Origin: JABMOV01 sp964344305
GTDB lineage: Bacteria > Fidelibacterota > Marinisomatia > Marinisomatales > JABMOV01
Reading direction: 5' to 3'
Assembly (NCBI GenBank): GCA_964344305.1
Contig: CAYFMT010000014.1
Location: 8,646-72,645 of the forward strand
DNA: 64,000 nt
Positions 34,339 to 44,276 of the stretch are shown piece after piece (the first letter of the stretch is position 1; every line of letters starts with the position of its first letter). The position numbers and the translations under genes were made by a program. Under the pieces are notes generated by a model. The model did no database searches. It saw only the letters and a program-made list of their open reading frames with translations, and was not told the DNA's origin.

Positions 34339-37221
34339 ATGAAACGACTCACAGGAAAAATATCCATTCTTTTATTTTCCCTCATGACCATGGCAGTTGC
34401 AGGTACTACCGGAAAAATCGCCGGACGTGCCATTGACAGCCAGACCGGGGATCCACTCATTGGATGCAACATCCTTATCGAAGGGACCAGCATGGGCGCT
34501 GCTACTGACTTCGAAGGAAATTATTACATCATCAATGTTCCACCGGGAAATGTCACCGTTCGTGCCATGATGATTGGTTATTCCACCATCAGAATGACTG
34601 ATGTGGAGGTGGCTGTAGATCTCACATCACAGGTTGATTTCGACATGTCAACAGAAGCCATCGAAGGTCAGGAAGTGACGGTGGTTGCTGAGAAAAAACT
34701 CATCAACAAGGATTTAACTGCATCCACTGCTGTCATCAGTGCAGACGATTTTGATGTGTTGCCCGTGACTGAGATATCAGAAGCTCTGGAAATGCAGGCT
34801 GGTTATGTAGATGGACATCTAAGAGGTGGAAGATCCGGTGAGGTTGCGTACTGGATCGATGGTGTTCCCGTGACAGATGTCTATGACGGCGGAACTGTTG
34901 TAGATATCAATAAAAATGCCGTGGAGGAAATGCAGCTCATCTCCGGAGCTTTCAACGCTGAGTATGGACAGGCCATGAGCGGTATTGTGAATATCGTTAC
35001 AAAAGACGGGTCAAATGAATTTGGCGGGAATATCTCCATGTACAGCGGAGATTTTGTTTCACAACACAACAACATCTTTCTCAACATTGATGATATCAAC
35101 ATGTTATCCACGCGGAACATCGAGGGAAACATTGAGGGGAGTATCATCCCTGATAAGCTTTTCTACTATATCAATGGACGATACATTCATTATAAAGGAA
35201 TCTATGAGGGACAGCGTCGATATAAGCCTCATTCACTTGTGGCAATTTCCCAGAATCCTGAGGATAACAGCTATGTTTCCTATATCATTGGATCAGATGA
35301 CTTCATTGATTCCTTGATCGTAGTAGAAGTGCTCGGTACCGATGCAGGGAATGCACAGATGTTTGATTCCACTTATACCAAACTTAAAAACGCCCATACT
35401 GATCCAGTAGGCGACAACGAATACGTAGCCATGGACTGGAACGAGAAGGTTTACGGTCAATTAAAACTTGTTTATAAGTTTTCTCCGTTTTCAAAGATCA
35501 AGTATACCATCATCAACGATAATGTGGATTATCAGGAGTATGACCGAGCCTACAAATACAACCCGGACGGTATCTTGACTCGACATCGAAAAGGGCTCAC
35601 TCAATTACTTCAATACCACCATTCACTTGGGTCTGCAACATTCTTTACCCTTGGGTTGACGCGGTTTAACAAAACCTATTCCCATGCCACTTATGATAAT
35701 GATAACCGACACCTCTATGTTCATTCAGCCCTTAATGTAAACCAGCCGTGGAGCTTTAATACATTTGGAACTAATAATGAGGTGTTTAACCGAACAACCA
35801 TTACCCAGACTATCAAGTTTGATATAACCAGCCAGGTGAACAAGTCCAACATGGTGAAAGCCGGGATCGAATTCAGAAATCATGACTTGGATTATTCCAG
35901 CATAAATCTTCAACCCACTACTGCAAAGATTGCCATTGACCCCCTCTTTGATGGTGGTTTACTGGGAGAAGTCCTTGAAATGCCTGATTCCACCATCCAT
36001 TCCAGCTCATACCAGTTTAATCCAACTGAATTCAGTTTCTATATACAGGATAAACTGGAGCTGGATGAACTCATTATTAATATGGGATTCCGGTATGATT
36101 ATTTTGATCCAAAAGGACGAATTCTCAGTGATCCCACAGACCCATCTGTCTACAATCCAATTCGACCTGAAAACCGGTATGAGGATGTAAATGAAAATGG
36201 GATTCAGGATCCTGGTGAACCGGTGGTTACTCTGGACGATCGTCTCTCCTACTGGTACAAAGGAACATCCTCAAAATCCAAAATAAGCCCCAGGCTTGGC
36301 GTATCCTTTCCATTTACCAACACAGGCGTCATCCATTTTTCTTACGGACATTTTTTCCAGATACCACGTTTTGAATATCTCTACCAGAACCCCGATTTTG
36401 ATCTTGGACAGGGAACCGGGAACGTTGGTGTGATCGGGAATGCAGACCTGAGACCGGAAAAGACTGTCAGTGGCGAGCTGGGTCTCCAACAGCAAATCGG
36501 AAATGATTTTTCCCTGGACATTACCGGCTATTTCAGGGATATCCGTGATCTTACAGGCACACGTGCAGACCAGATTACCATGTTCGGAGGTGCCTCCTCA
36601 TACAGTAAGCTTGTGAATTCAGACTTTGCCTACATCCGAGGTGTGGTGTTATCCCTTTCCATGCGCCCAGTGAATGGGATCAGCGGAAATATAGATTACA
36701 CGTACCAGATAGCCAAGGGCAGTGCATCGGATCCGAACCAGGCACAGGAAGCCATTGCCGGTGGAAACCTGCCTGAGGTTCAGTTGATTCCATTGAACTG
36801 GGATCAGACCCATACCGTGAACGGATCCATATCCTATTCCACAAAATCCTACGGTGCCAGTGCCATTGGACGGTTCGGAAGTGGGTTGCCTTACACCCCG
36901 GAATCGGTAGAGGATATTTCCTCCCTGGTTCAGAATTCAGGTAGAAAACCCATTACATGGAATGTGGACTTTCGATCTTATTACACGCCACGAGTACTGC
37001 CTGGACTCACCGTGTTCCTTCGTGTATTCAATCTCTTTGATCATCTTAACCATAATACTGTTTACGATGATTCCGGTGTTGCAGATGAAACCATTGATAT
37101 TCTCCGTGCGAATAACACCAACCCAACAGAGGTCATCAATACCATCGACGAATGGTTTTTGAACGCCACACATTTTTCTAATCCAAGACGTGTTGAAATA
37201 GGAGCTTCCTATGCGTTTTAG
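34339..37221 (+). CDS. TonB-dependent receptor B of the glucan region
   Basis: 960 residues. Signal peptide, carboxypeptidase-regulatory-like domain (about 20-105, GKIAGRAIDSQTGDPLIGCN), plug (GHLRGGRSGEVAYWIDGVPV, FNAEYGQAMSGIVNIVTKDG) and a large barrel ending ASYAF. It is a paralogue of receptor A over the whole length, with highest similarity in the N-terminal domain, the plug and the HFFQIP strand. The next gene overlaps its end by 11 bp. First gene behind operator site 2 and divergent from the TrmB-like regulator. Probable importer of alpha-glucan fragments, maybe of a different size or branching from those taken by receptor A (inference). Confidence 0.92.
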   Translation: MKRLTGKISILLFSLMTMAVAGTTGKIAGRAIDSQTGDPLIGCNILIEGTSMGAATDFEGNYYIINVPPGNVTVRAMMIGYSTIRMTDVEVAVDLTSQVDFDMSTEAIEGQEVTVVAEKKLINKDLTASTAVISADDFDVLPVTEISEALEMQAGYVDGHLRGGRSGEVAYWIDGVPVTDVYDGGTVVDINKNAVEEMQLISGAFNAEYGQAMSGIVNIVTKDGSNEFGGNISMYSGDFVSQHNNIFLNIDDINMLSTRNIEGNIEGSIIPDKLFYYINGRYIHYKGIYEGQRRYKPHSLVAISQNPEDNSYVSYIIGSDDFIDSLIVVEVLGTDAGNAQMFDSTYTKLKNAHTDPVGDNEYVAMDWNEKVYGQLKLVYKFSPFSKIKYTIINDNVDYQEYDRAYKYNPDGILTRHRKGLTQLLQYHHSLGSATFFTLGLTRFNKTYSHATYDNDNRHLYVHSALNVNQPWSFNTFGTNNEVFNRTTITQTIKFDITSQVNKSNMVKAGIEFRNHDLDYSSINLQPTTAKIAIDPLFDGGLLGEVLEMPDSTIHSSSYQFNPTEFSFYIQDKLELDELIINMGFRYDYFDPKGRILSDPTDPSVYNPIRPENRYEDVNENGIQDPGEPVVTLDDRLSYWYKGTSSKSKISPRLGVSFPFTNTGVIHFSYGHFFQIPRFEYLYQNPDFDLGQGTGNVGVIGNADLRPEKTVSGELGLQQQIGNDFSLDITGYFRDIRDLTGTRADQITMFGGASSYSKLVNSDFAYIRGVVLSLSMRPVNGISGNIDYTYQIAKGSASDPNQAQEAIAGGNLPEVQLIPLNWDQTHTVNGSISYSTKSYGASAIGRFGSGLPYTPESVEDISSLVQNSGRKPITWNVDFRSYYTPRVLPGLTVFLRVFNLFDHLNHNTVYDDSGVADETIDILRANNTNPTEVINTIDEWFLNATHFSNPRRVEIGASYAF

Positions 37222-40200
37222 TCGAACACTTATAATTCTCCTGCTTTTTTGTATGATTGGATCGCTGATGGCTCAGCAATCATCCGGACGACAATTTCGT
37301 CGGACCGGAATTCATAATGGTAACCTTGTACGAACCGTATTTGGAAACTGGGGCGTTTTAGGACAGCCTGCCGATGAGGGTCCTCGTGGCGCATGGATCA
37401 ATGACAACAATGGGTATATTGGTGATGTGAGCCCCCTTATTGGTGTGGAAGTCACCACCACCGATACAGCAGGAAATCCAGTCACATTTCATTCAGTCGT
37501 GGTACCTCCGGTGGATCGACCAACCCAGGGAGGGTCAGAAGAATCGCCCCAGGGAAAATTCTGGGGATTTGAACCTGTTTCTGGGTATTTGAATGAAACC
37601 CAGGAGCGGATTGCCATGAGCACAGATCCCACTACCTGGCCTCCATACTGGCCGGATAAGACTGATGACCAGAGTGATCCGGGATGGCCCGGGTCCTGGA
37701 ATGGATACTTCGGGAAAGACCTCCAGAACATTCAGCAGGAAAGCTATTTCGTCATGGATGATGCCAATGACGAGGAATTCAATTTTGCCCAGTACAACGA
37801 ACATGGTGTTTCATTCAAGCCCAGTTCTGTGGATCCAACCATGACAGGACTAGGACTGGAAGTAAGCGTTCGTGGCATGCAGTGGCAGCAGTTTCTCGCC
37901 CAGGATTGCATATTCTGGTTGTATGAAGTGGAAAATAAAAGCACAACGGATTACCAGAAAGCCACGTTCGGCATGCTTGTTGGTACCTATGTCGGTGTCA
38001 CCGGTGAAGAAGACCGTGGAGAATATGATGATGACTGGTCCTTCTTCGATGTGAACGATGATATTACCTACACAGGTGATTTTGATAACAACGCTGATAG
38101 AAATCCAAAATGGGTTGGCGATGTGGGAATGGTTGGTTATGCATTCCTTGAAAGTCCCGGAAATCCTTTCGATGGCATTGACAACGATGGTGACTACGAT
38201 AGTTACGAGGGATGGGCTTATGCACCCCTGTTCGAGGAAGAGGATTATGATTCCACCATTGTGAACGTGGGTGATGTGGTTATACTTATTGATGAGAATT
38301 ATGAACGCAGTCAGTTCACTATTCCAAATGTGGATTCCATTATTGTAGAAACCAGCGGGCATTCAATCACACTTTTCCCCGGTACCACATCCCTGGTAGA
38401 AGGAAACTCCATCCAGATATCCCAAAACCGTGAAGGTGTGAATCCAAATGCCTACGATGGGTATGACAATGATCTGGACGGGCTGATCGATGAGAATTAT
38501 TACCTTCATTACAGGCAGCGTCGTGTGGATCAAAATGGTGTCATCCTCTTTGATGAATTAAATCCACGCGCCTATGTGGATTATTTCACCGGACTTGGCA
38601 GTACCAATGAACTCATCGATGAAAATCGTGATGATGGCATTGATAATGATGGTGACTGGGATCCGGAATACGATGATGTTGGTTCCGATGGTGTCGCCGG
38701 TACACAGGATTTTGGTGAAGGTGATGGTGTACCAACACCCGGTGAACCAAATTTTGATGAAACAGATGTGGATGAATCTGATCAGGTGGGTCTCACCAGT
38801 TTTGATTACTTTACCCCTGCCGGTGAATATCCCATGCGATACGATGAACAACTTTGGGATCGATTTAAACCAGGCTTTTTTGATACACCCAGCTCTATCC
38901 AGGGTGGTGTACCCATTGCAGGAGAAGATGGGGACTTTATCTACGGTTCCGGATTTTTCCCACTTAGAGCGGGAAAAACAGAGCGTTTTTCCGTGGCGCT
39001 GGTTTACGGGCGCGACCTGGATGAGCTAATTGACAACAAGCGAACAGTGCAGAATATTTATAACAATAATTATCGTTTTCCCCCTCCTCCTATCAAACCG
39101 ACCCTAACAGCGGTTCCGGGAGATGGTCATGTTACCCTGTACTGGGATAGAGTGGCCGAAACGAGTGTGGATCCCATTACCAAGGATAAGGATTTCCAGG
39201 GATACAAGATTTACAGGGCCACCGACGCCAATTTCAATGATGTGCGAAACGTCACCAACGCTCACGGCATTGTAGAGGGGTATTCACCCATCGCCCAGTA
39301 CGACCTGGATGACACACGGGAAGGGTATTTCTACCCATCCAATACCCTTTACCAGGAAACACAGGGATACAGTTTTTACCTGGGCGATAATTCCGGTTTG
39401 CAGCACAGTTATGTTGACAATGAGGTGGTGAATGGCAGAACCTATTATTATGCCCTAGTTGCTTACGATCGTGGTGAAGAGGACAAGGATATTTTCCCGG
39501 CAGAGAATACGAAGTTCATTTCCGTGCTACCCAGTGGGGAAATCATTACCGATATCAATACCGCTGTTGTCACACCCACAACAAAGGCTGCGGGATATGA
39601 TCTTGAAACGGAAATAACTGTAGAGAAAACCATGGGGATTGCCACCGGTGATCTCTCAATCGAAATTGTGGATGAAACAAGGCTCACAGGACACGAATAT
39701 GAAATCACATTTGTGGATCAATCCACCGATGGTATCGACAATGATGGCGATTGGGACCCTGTCACGGATGATGTTGGGTCAGACGGCATAGCCAATACCA
39801 TGGATGCAGATGGTACGGAATTGAATGGAAGACCCGACCCTGGAGAACCTGGTGTGGATAAACTGGACTCCGATGAATACACCAGTGTTACAACGTATTA
39901 TACGGTCAAGGACTTGAATACTATTGAAGTACCATTCACTCCGAATGATACTCTCACTGTTTCCATTCCTTACATGAATTTGATTGGTTCATCTATTGTG
40001 GTGAAAAACAGTATAGGAAATACTATTCCTGAATCGGACTATGTGGTGGATACCACATTCGGTCGGATTCGAGGTGCGACTCCTGGATCCCTGGGTGAAG
40101 ATGAACATACCATTTCCTTCCTGCACTACCCCGTATTCGAAAATCCTTATATACACAAATCCACCTGGACGACAGAATCCTCTACCCCTTACGTCACAGA

Positions 40201-41125
40201 GACTCAAGATTCAAAAGTCTTTGATGGTGTCAGAGTTAATTTTGAAAACGACTGGGCTATTAATCCCATCGACTCTCTCACCTACTGGTGGACCACGGAA
40301 GACGGAGGACAAACCTGGGACAAAAATAATGGAGATTCAACGTACTTCTTTACGGTTGGACTCCAGAGTTTTCCCCCGACACTAATTCCCAAACGCTTCC
40401 CAAGCGATTACATGATTGTGTTTTCAGATGACCTTGCTTTTGGAAAAACCAGTGTGTTGCCAAACCTGGATGATGGGGACCCAACGAATTTCAGGATTTA
40501 CAACACCACCATGAATAAGGAAGTGAAGTATTATTTACTGGAACCTGCCTCATCCCGCCCCAGTGTGCTTGATCATCTGGACGTGATTTACCTGTTTGAC
40601 CCGGATTATGCAGATACATCAACCTACCATTATGGTTGGTCACTTACCTTCACTCGCAGGCAATCCCACAGTGATTCAGCCATGTTCAACTTCGGTGATG
40701 GTGATTCGTTGTTCATATCCATGAGTAAACCATTTAGAGATGGGGATACATACCGCTTTACAACACCGGTACCTGACATTGTCGAATCGGAGATCAAAAC
40801 GGATATGGATGATATTAAGGTGGTTCCAAACCCCTATTTTGCTGCCCATGAGTTTGAGGCGGCTCTTGCCCCGGGAATTTCAAGTGGACGAGGGGAAAGA
40901 GAAATCTATTTTACTAACATCCCACAGGATGCTACCATTCACATCTTTACAGCTCGTGGTCAGCATCTGGAAAGTATTGATCCCACCATGGATATACATG
41001 ATGGTACCGTCACCTGGAACCTGAAAACAAAGGAAAACCTTGATATCGCCTACGGTGTATATTTTTACATTGTGGATTCTCCCTCCGGCGGTAAAAAATC
41101 CGGAAAGTTTGCGGTAATAAAATGA
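37211..41125 (+). CDS. Giant secreted Asp-rich protein B with FnIII-like and Por-type C-terminal domains
   Basis: 1,304 residues; its ATG lies inside the end of receptor B (11-bp overlap). Signal peptide ending GSLMAQ. Same architecture as protein A: conserved block DQSDPGWPGSWNGYFGKD (about 155), DGIDNDGDYDS (about 320), DGYDNDLDGLIDE (about 415), DGIDNDGDWDPEYDD (about 474), FnIII-like segment (about 630-770, GHVTLYWDRVAETSVD, FQGYKIYRATDA), a further DGIDNDGDWDPVTDD (about 839) and a sorting-type end (VVPNPYFAAHEFE, GVYFYIVDSP, GKFAVIK). The paired occurrence with a TonB receptor and a PorV-like gene in both cassettes suggests a functional triad. Role unknown. Confidence 0.8.
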   Translation: MRFSRTLIILLLFCMIGSLMAQQSSGRQFRRTGIHNGNLVRTVFGNWGVLGQPADEGPRGAWINDNNGYIGDVSPLIGVEVTTTDTAGNPVTFHSVVVPPVDRPTQGGSEESPQGKFWGFEPVSGYLNETQERIAMSTDPTTWPPYWPDKTDDQSDPGWPGSWNGYFGKDLQNIQQESYFVMDDANDEEFNFAQYNEHGVSFKPSSVDPTMTGLGLEVSVRGMQWQQFLAQDCIFWLYEVENKSTTDYQKATFGMLVGTYVGVTGEEDRGEYDDDWSFFDVNDDITYTGDFDNNADRNPKWVGDVGMVGYAFLESPGNPFDGIDNDGDYDSYEGWAYAPLFEEEDYDSTIVNVGDVVILIDENYERSQFTIPNVDSIIVETSGHSITLFPGTTSLVEGNSIQISQNREGVNPNAYDGYDNDLDGLIDENYYLHYRQRRVDQNGVILFDELNPRAYVDYFTGLGSTNELIDENRDDGIDNDGDWDPEYDDVGSDGVAGTQDFGEGDGVPTPGEPNFDETDVDESDQVGLTSFDYFTPAGEYPMRYDEQLWDRFKPGFFDTPSSIQGGVPIAGEDGDFIYGSGFFPLRAGKTERFSVALVYGRDLDELIDNKRTVQNIYNNNYRFPPPPIKPTLTAVPGDGHVTLYWDRVAETSVDPITKDKDFQGYKIYRATDANFNDVRNVTNAHGIVEGYSPIAQYDLDDTREGYFYPSNTLYQETQGYSFYLGDNSGLQHSYVDNEVVNGRTYYYALVAYDRGEEDKDIFPAENTKFISVLPSGEIITDINTAVVTPTTKAAGYDLETEITVEKTMGIATGDLSIEIVDETRLTGHEYEITFVDQSTDGIDNDGDWDPVTDDVGSDGIANTMDADGTELNGRPDPGEPGVDKLDSDEYTSVTTYYTVKDLNTIEVPFTPNDTLTVSIPYMNLIGSSIVVKNSIGNTIPESDYVVDTTFGRIRGATPGSLGEDEHTISFLHYPVFENPYIHKSTWTTESSTPYVTETQDSKVFDGVRVNFENDWAINPIDSLTYWWTTEDGGQTWDKNNGDSTYFFTVGLQSFPPTLIPKRFPSDYMIVFSDDLAFGKTSVLPNLDDGDPTNFRIYNTTMNKEVKYYLLEPASSRPSVLDHLDVIYLFDPDYADTSTYHYGWSLTFTRRQSHSDSAMFNFGDGDSLFISMSKPFRDGDTYRFTTPVPDIVESEIKTDMDDIKVVPNPYFAAHEFEAALAPGISSGRGEREIYFTNIPQDATIHIFTARGQHLESIDPTMDIHDGTVTWNLKTKENLDIAYGVYFYIVDSPSGGKKSGKFAVIK

Positions 41126-42120
41126 AGAAGACACTATTTATTCTTGTGATACTTTCGTTCCTCTTCAGTCAATCAAAAGTTGGCACAACTGCTGCACAAT
41201 TCCTGGGGATTGGTCTGGGCCCATCAGCTGTGGGGATGGGTGGCGCCTCCACCAGCATGGCTACCGACCCTTCTATCCTGTACTGGAATCCCGGTGGGAT
41301 GTCCCGACTCTCAAATAGTCAGGTACAGTTTTCCAAGATGGACTGGTTGGTGGATACAGAGATCAATTTCATCGGTGCAGTAATTAAATTGGATCGAAGC
41401 AATGCACTTGGATTGTATTTTTCTCAGCTTGATTACGGAAAAGAGGAAATAACAGATTTGTATAACCAGGATGGGACAGGGTTGTACTGGAAAGCATCCG
41501 ATATAGCTGTAGGTATATCCTATGCCAGGAATCTAACGGACCGCTTCTCTATCGGTGGTACAGGGAAAGTGATTCACCAGCAGATATACAATGAGAAAGC
41601 ATCCGGCTTTTCCATGGATGTGGGGCTCCTGTATTACTCTCCCAACGATAGATATCGTCTTGGAATGAGCATTTCGAACTTCCTCGGAACCGATATGTTC
41701 ATGGATGGCAAGGATCTGTATCGACAGATAGACCTGGATCCTGATGCTGAGGGACACAATGAAACAATTGTAGCCAAGATGAAAACCGACCCATGGCCTT
41801 TGCCGCTTCTCTTTCGCGTTGGGCTGTCATCCAGATTGATCCAGGCTGGAGCTTTTCGCCTCACAGGTGCTGTGGATGCCCTCATTCCCAGCGATGATGT
41901 GGAAACCCTGAACCTTGGCTTTGAAGCTGCCTTCCTGGAGCGGGTATTTGTACGCGCCGGCTATTCTGATCTTGGGAAGACAGACAGCGAAACAGGTATA
42001 ACCATGGGTGCCGGAGCGAAAGTGTTCACGTCCGGCATGTCCCTGACAGTGGATTATTCCATACAAACATTTGGTTTGTTCGGGTCCATTCCCCACTGGG
42101 GGCTTTCAGTCTCGTTTTAG
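41122..42120 (+). CDS. PorV/UPF0164-like outer-membrane protein B
   Basis: 332 residues; ATG overlaps the stop of the giant protein gene (ATGA). Signal peptide, then VGTTAAQFLGIGLGPSAVGM and GGASTSMATDPSILYWNPGG, the PorV/PorQ start, and a FadL-like barrel ending SVSF. It is a paralogue of the protein at 22777. Overlap with the giant protein gene argues for a matched pair. By analogy with PorV of type IX secretion it may bind the giant protein at the outer membrane; the secretion machinery itself is not in the window. Confidence 0.87.
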   Translation: MKKTLFILVILSFLFSQSKVGTTAAQFLGIGLGPSAVGMGGASTSMATDPSILYWNPGGMSRLSNSQVQFSKMDWLVDTEINFIGAVIKLDRSNALGLYFSQLDYGKEEITDLYNQDGTGLYWKASDIAVGISYARNLTDRFSIGGTGKVIHQQIYNEKASGFSMDVGLLYYSPNDRYRLGMSISNFLGTDMFMDGKDLYRQIDLDPDAEGHNETIVAKMKTDPWPLPLLFRVGLSSRLIQAGAFRLTGAVDALIPSDDVETLNLGFEAAFLERVFVRAGYSDLGKTDSETGITMGAGAKVFTSGMSLTVDYSIQTFGLFGSIPHWGLSVSF

Positions 42121-42211
42121 CCAAACAATTGGGGATTGACCGAGATGTGACAGATGGGTCTGTTCCCATTGCGAGCCGTATCACGTCGTTATATATTCGC
42201 CGATCAATTTC

Positions 42212-42271
42212 TTTGAATTAAACAGGAACTTGAGTAATTTTACATATTAGTAACTCAGGTGTGAGTTACTA
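42212..42271 (+). promoter_or_regulatory. Promoter and operator (site 4) before starch-binding protein B
   Basis: TTTGAA (42212-42217), 17-bp spacer, TAATTT (42235-42240), seven bases, then TAGTAACTCA-GGTG-TGAGTTACTA (42248-42271), perfect over ten bases per arm and eleven with the next pair. Same geometry as sites 1 and 2. The upstream bases CTTGAGTAAT overlap the -10 box and resemble a half-site. Confidence 0.82.
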
Positions 42272-42309
42272 ATAACTTTCGAAAGTTTTCACTAACACAG
42301 GAGATCAAA

Positions 42310-44229
42310 ATGACTAAAAAAGCTATCATACTACTTTTAGTGATGGCATCCAGTTGGGCTCTTGCTGATGTAACCGTTACATTCTATGCAAACTCCAGTA
42401 CCGTACAGGGAGTCACCGATTCAACCGGTGGCGTGGACCTTCGCGGTGCCATGCAGGGATGGACAGCAGAAGCTGACCCAATGATGAATGATGGTGGGGA
42501 TTACTGGAGTCTTGAATGGACATTTCATGACTCAACAATCGGTACCAACGTTGAATACAAATTTGGTTATACCGTCAAGAACCTTGATGGCACTTTCACC
42601 AGCTACTGGGAAGATACACCAAACCGTGTTCTCACGGTGCCCGCATCAAATGAAATGCTCGATATGCAATATGTGAATGCAACAGAAGCTCCATTTGAAG
42701 ATGCCGTGGATTCCATCGATGTCTATTTCCGCGTAAACATGAGTGAACAGGGAGACTTCAACCCTGACGTGCACACTCTTTCTATTGCTGGAAACTTCCA
42801 GGGATGGACTCCCGGTGCATCGCCCATGACACAGGAAGGAACGTCATCTTACTGGAACCTTCATGCTCGCTTTGCTGCTGTAGGCGATACAGCCAACATC
42901 GAAATGAAATACACCTGGGGTGCATGGGATGGAACCGAAGAAGCAAACAACCGTGTATACAGCGGTATTATGGCTGACACAACCATCCAGTGGGTTTACT
43001 ACAATGATGAAGCACCTATTCCTTACAGCCCTGACGCAACTCTGTCCAGCTTTACACTGGAAACAGACCTGTCAAACGCTGTTGAAAGAAATGGGTTTGT
43101 CCTTGGTGATACCCTCATCGTGAAATATGGTTATGGCGGTACCCAGACCACAGTGATGATTGATACACTGACTCAGGTACCTCTTTCTTATACCTATTCT
43201 TGGACAGCCACTGACCTTGGTGTCAATCTTGAACGTGGTCTTTACTATCAGTACTACCGCATCAAGAATGCTGTTGAATATCGCGAAGTCTATTTCAACT
43301 TTGCCTATGATGGCGATGACAATGCTCTTGCAGAACGTCGCTTCCACAGCCTGGACGGCGCATCAGATGGCGGTACATTCACTCTCACAGATGATGTGGA
43401 TTCAAATGTCGATGAACGTCGTATGCCTATTTTCCGGAATGCATCACCACTTGGTGATACACTCACAGTCACATTTACCTGTGACCTTCGTCCGGCTTAT
43501 TATCAGGTACTTTCAGGTGACTCCCTTATGGATATCCAGGGAACATTCCACGTTCTGGATCCAGACAGTGTATTTGCCTGGGGTGTATGGATGAATGGAC
43601 CGGCTGCTGCCGATGGTGGTTGGACACAATGGGGAGGAACACTTCAAAATACAGCTGAACAGATGATGCATGATGATGGTACTCACGGTGATGAAGTTGC
43701 CGGAGACAGCATTTACACAGTTCAGTTTTCATATGAAGCCACAGACCCGGTAGGCGTCGAATTCAAATTCGGTATCCATGGTGGTGACAATGAATCCGGT
43801 TATGGATTGAACCACATTGAAAATATCGATGTTGCAAGTCCTGTAGTTGCATCTTCCTTCGGTTCTATCAACCCGAACAAATACGATGCATGGGATTATG
43901 ACACAAATATGCCTGCTCTTGGTATTGATAATGTAAGTGGTATTGTACCTGCAGAATTCTCTCTGAGCGATAACTATCCAAATCCATTCAACCCAACGAC
44001 CAACTTTGAGTTCACATTACCGGTTGCGTCTGATGTGGTTGTTTCGATTTATAATATCCTTGGAAAAGAAGTGGCAACACTCCACAACGAATTCGCAAAA
44101 CCCGGTACATATTCTGTAACCTGGAATGGTCAGAACAACAACGGTGTTGCAGTACCAAGTGGAATGTATTTCTACGAATTAAAAGCCGGTTCCTTTACTC
44201 AAGTAAAGAAAATGACCCTGCTCAAGTAG
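42310..44229 (+). CDS. Secreted starch-binding protein B with Por-type sorting domain
   Basis: 639 residues; AGGAG site; signal peptide ending SSWALA. Two glycogen-binding-like modules (about 20-135, VDLRGAMQGWTAEADPM; about 138-245, LSIAGNFQGWTPGASPM) are followed by two less clear beta domains and a sorting domain (NYPNPFNPTTNFEFTLPVAS, SGMYFYELKAG, KKMTLLK). It corresponds to protein A but has fewer modules and no N-terminal jelly roll. It has its own operator-controlled promoter, as does protein A, so surface binding proteins can be made in excess of the receptor triad. Glucan binding is inferred from the modules. Confidence 0.86.
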   Translation: MTKKAIILLLVMASSWALADVTVTFYANSSTVQGVTDSTGGVDLRGAMQGWTAEADPMMNDGGDYWSLEWTFHDSTIGTNVEYKFGYTVKNLDGTFTSYWEDTPNRVLTVPASNEMLDMQYVNATEAPFEDAVDSIDVYFRVNMSEQGDFNPDVHTLSIAGNFQGWTPGASPMTQEGTSSYWNLHARFAAVGDTANIEMKYTWGAWDGTEEANNRVYSGIMADTTIQWVYYNDEAPIPYSPDATLSSFTLETDLSNAVERNGFVLGDTLIVKYGYGGTQTTVMIDTLTQVPLSYTYSWTATDLGVNLERGLYYQYYRIKNAVEYREVYFNFAYDGDDNALAERRFHSLDGASDGGTFTLTDDVDSNVDERRMPIFRNASPLGDTLTVTFTCDLRPAYYQVLSGDSLMDIQGTFHVLDPDSVFAWGVWMNGPAAADGGWTQWGGTLQNTAEQMMHDDGTHGDEVAGDSIYTVQFSYEATDPVGVEFKFGIHGGDNESGYGLNHIENIDVASPVVASSFGSINPNKYDAWDYDTNMPALGIDNVSGIVPAEFSLSDNYPNPFNPTTNFEFTLPVASDVVVSIYNILGKEVATLHNEFAKPGTYSVTWNGQNNNGVAVPSGMYFYELKAGSFTQVKKMTLLK

Positions 44230-44246
44230 GTTACGATCTATATTGA

Positions 44247-44276
44247 AAAAAAGGGGCTCGAATGAGCCCCTTTTTT
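44247..44276. terminator. Bidirectional terminator between convergent genes
   Basis: AAAAAAGGGGCTC / GAGCCCCTTTTTT around a 4-base loop: a T run follows the stem on either strand. It serves starch-binding protein B on the plus strand and the FG-GAP protein on the minus strand, whose stop it touches. Confidence 0.92.

Noticed and set aside
37850..38362. Long open frame of 170 codons on the minus strand inside giant protein B (and similar ones in protein A)
   Set aside because: It is antisense to the repeated Asp/Asn codons (GAT/AAT), whose reverse gives Ile/Val-rich stop-free frames. No signal, ribosome site or family likeness.
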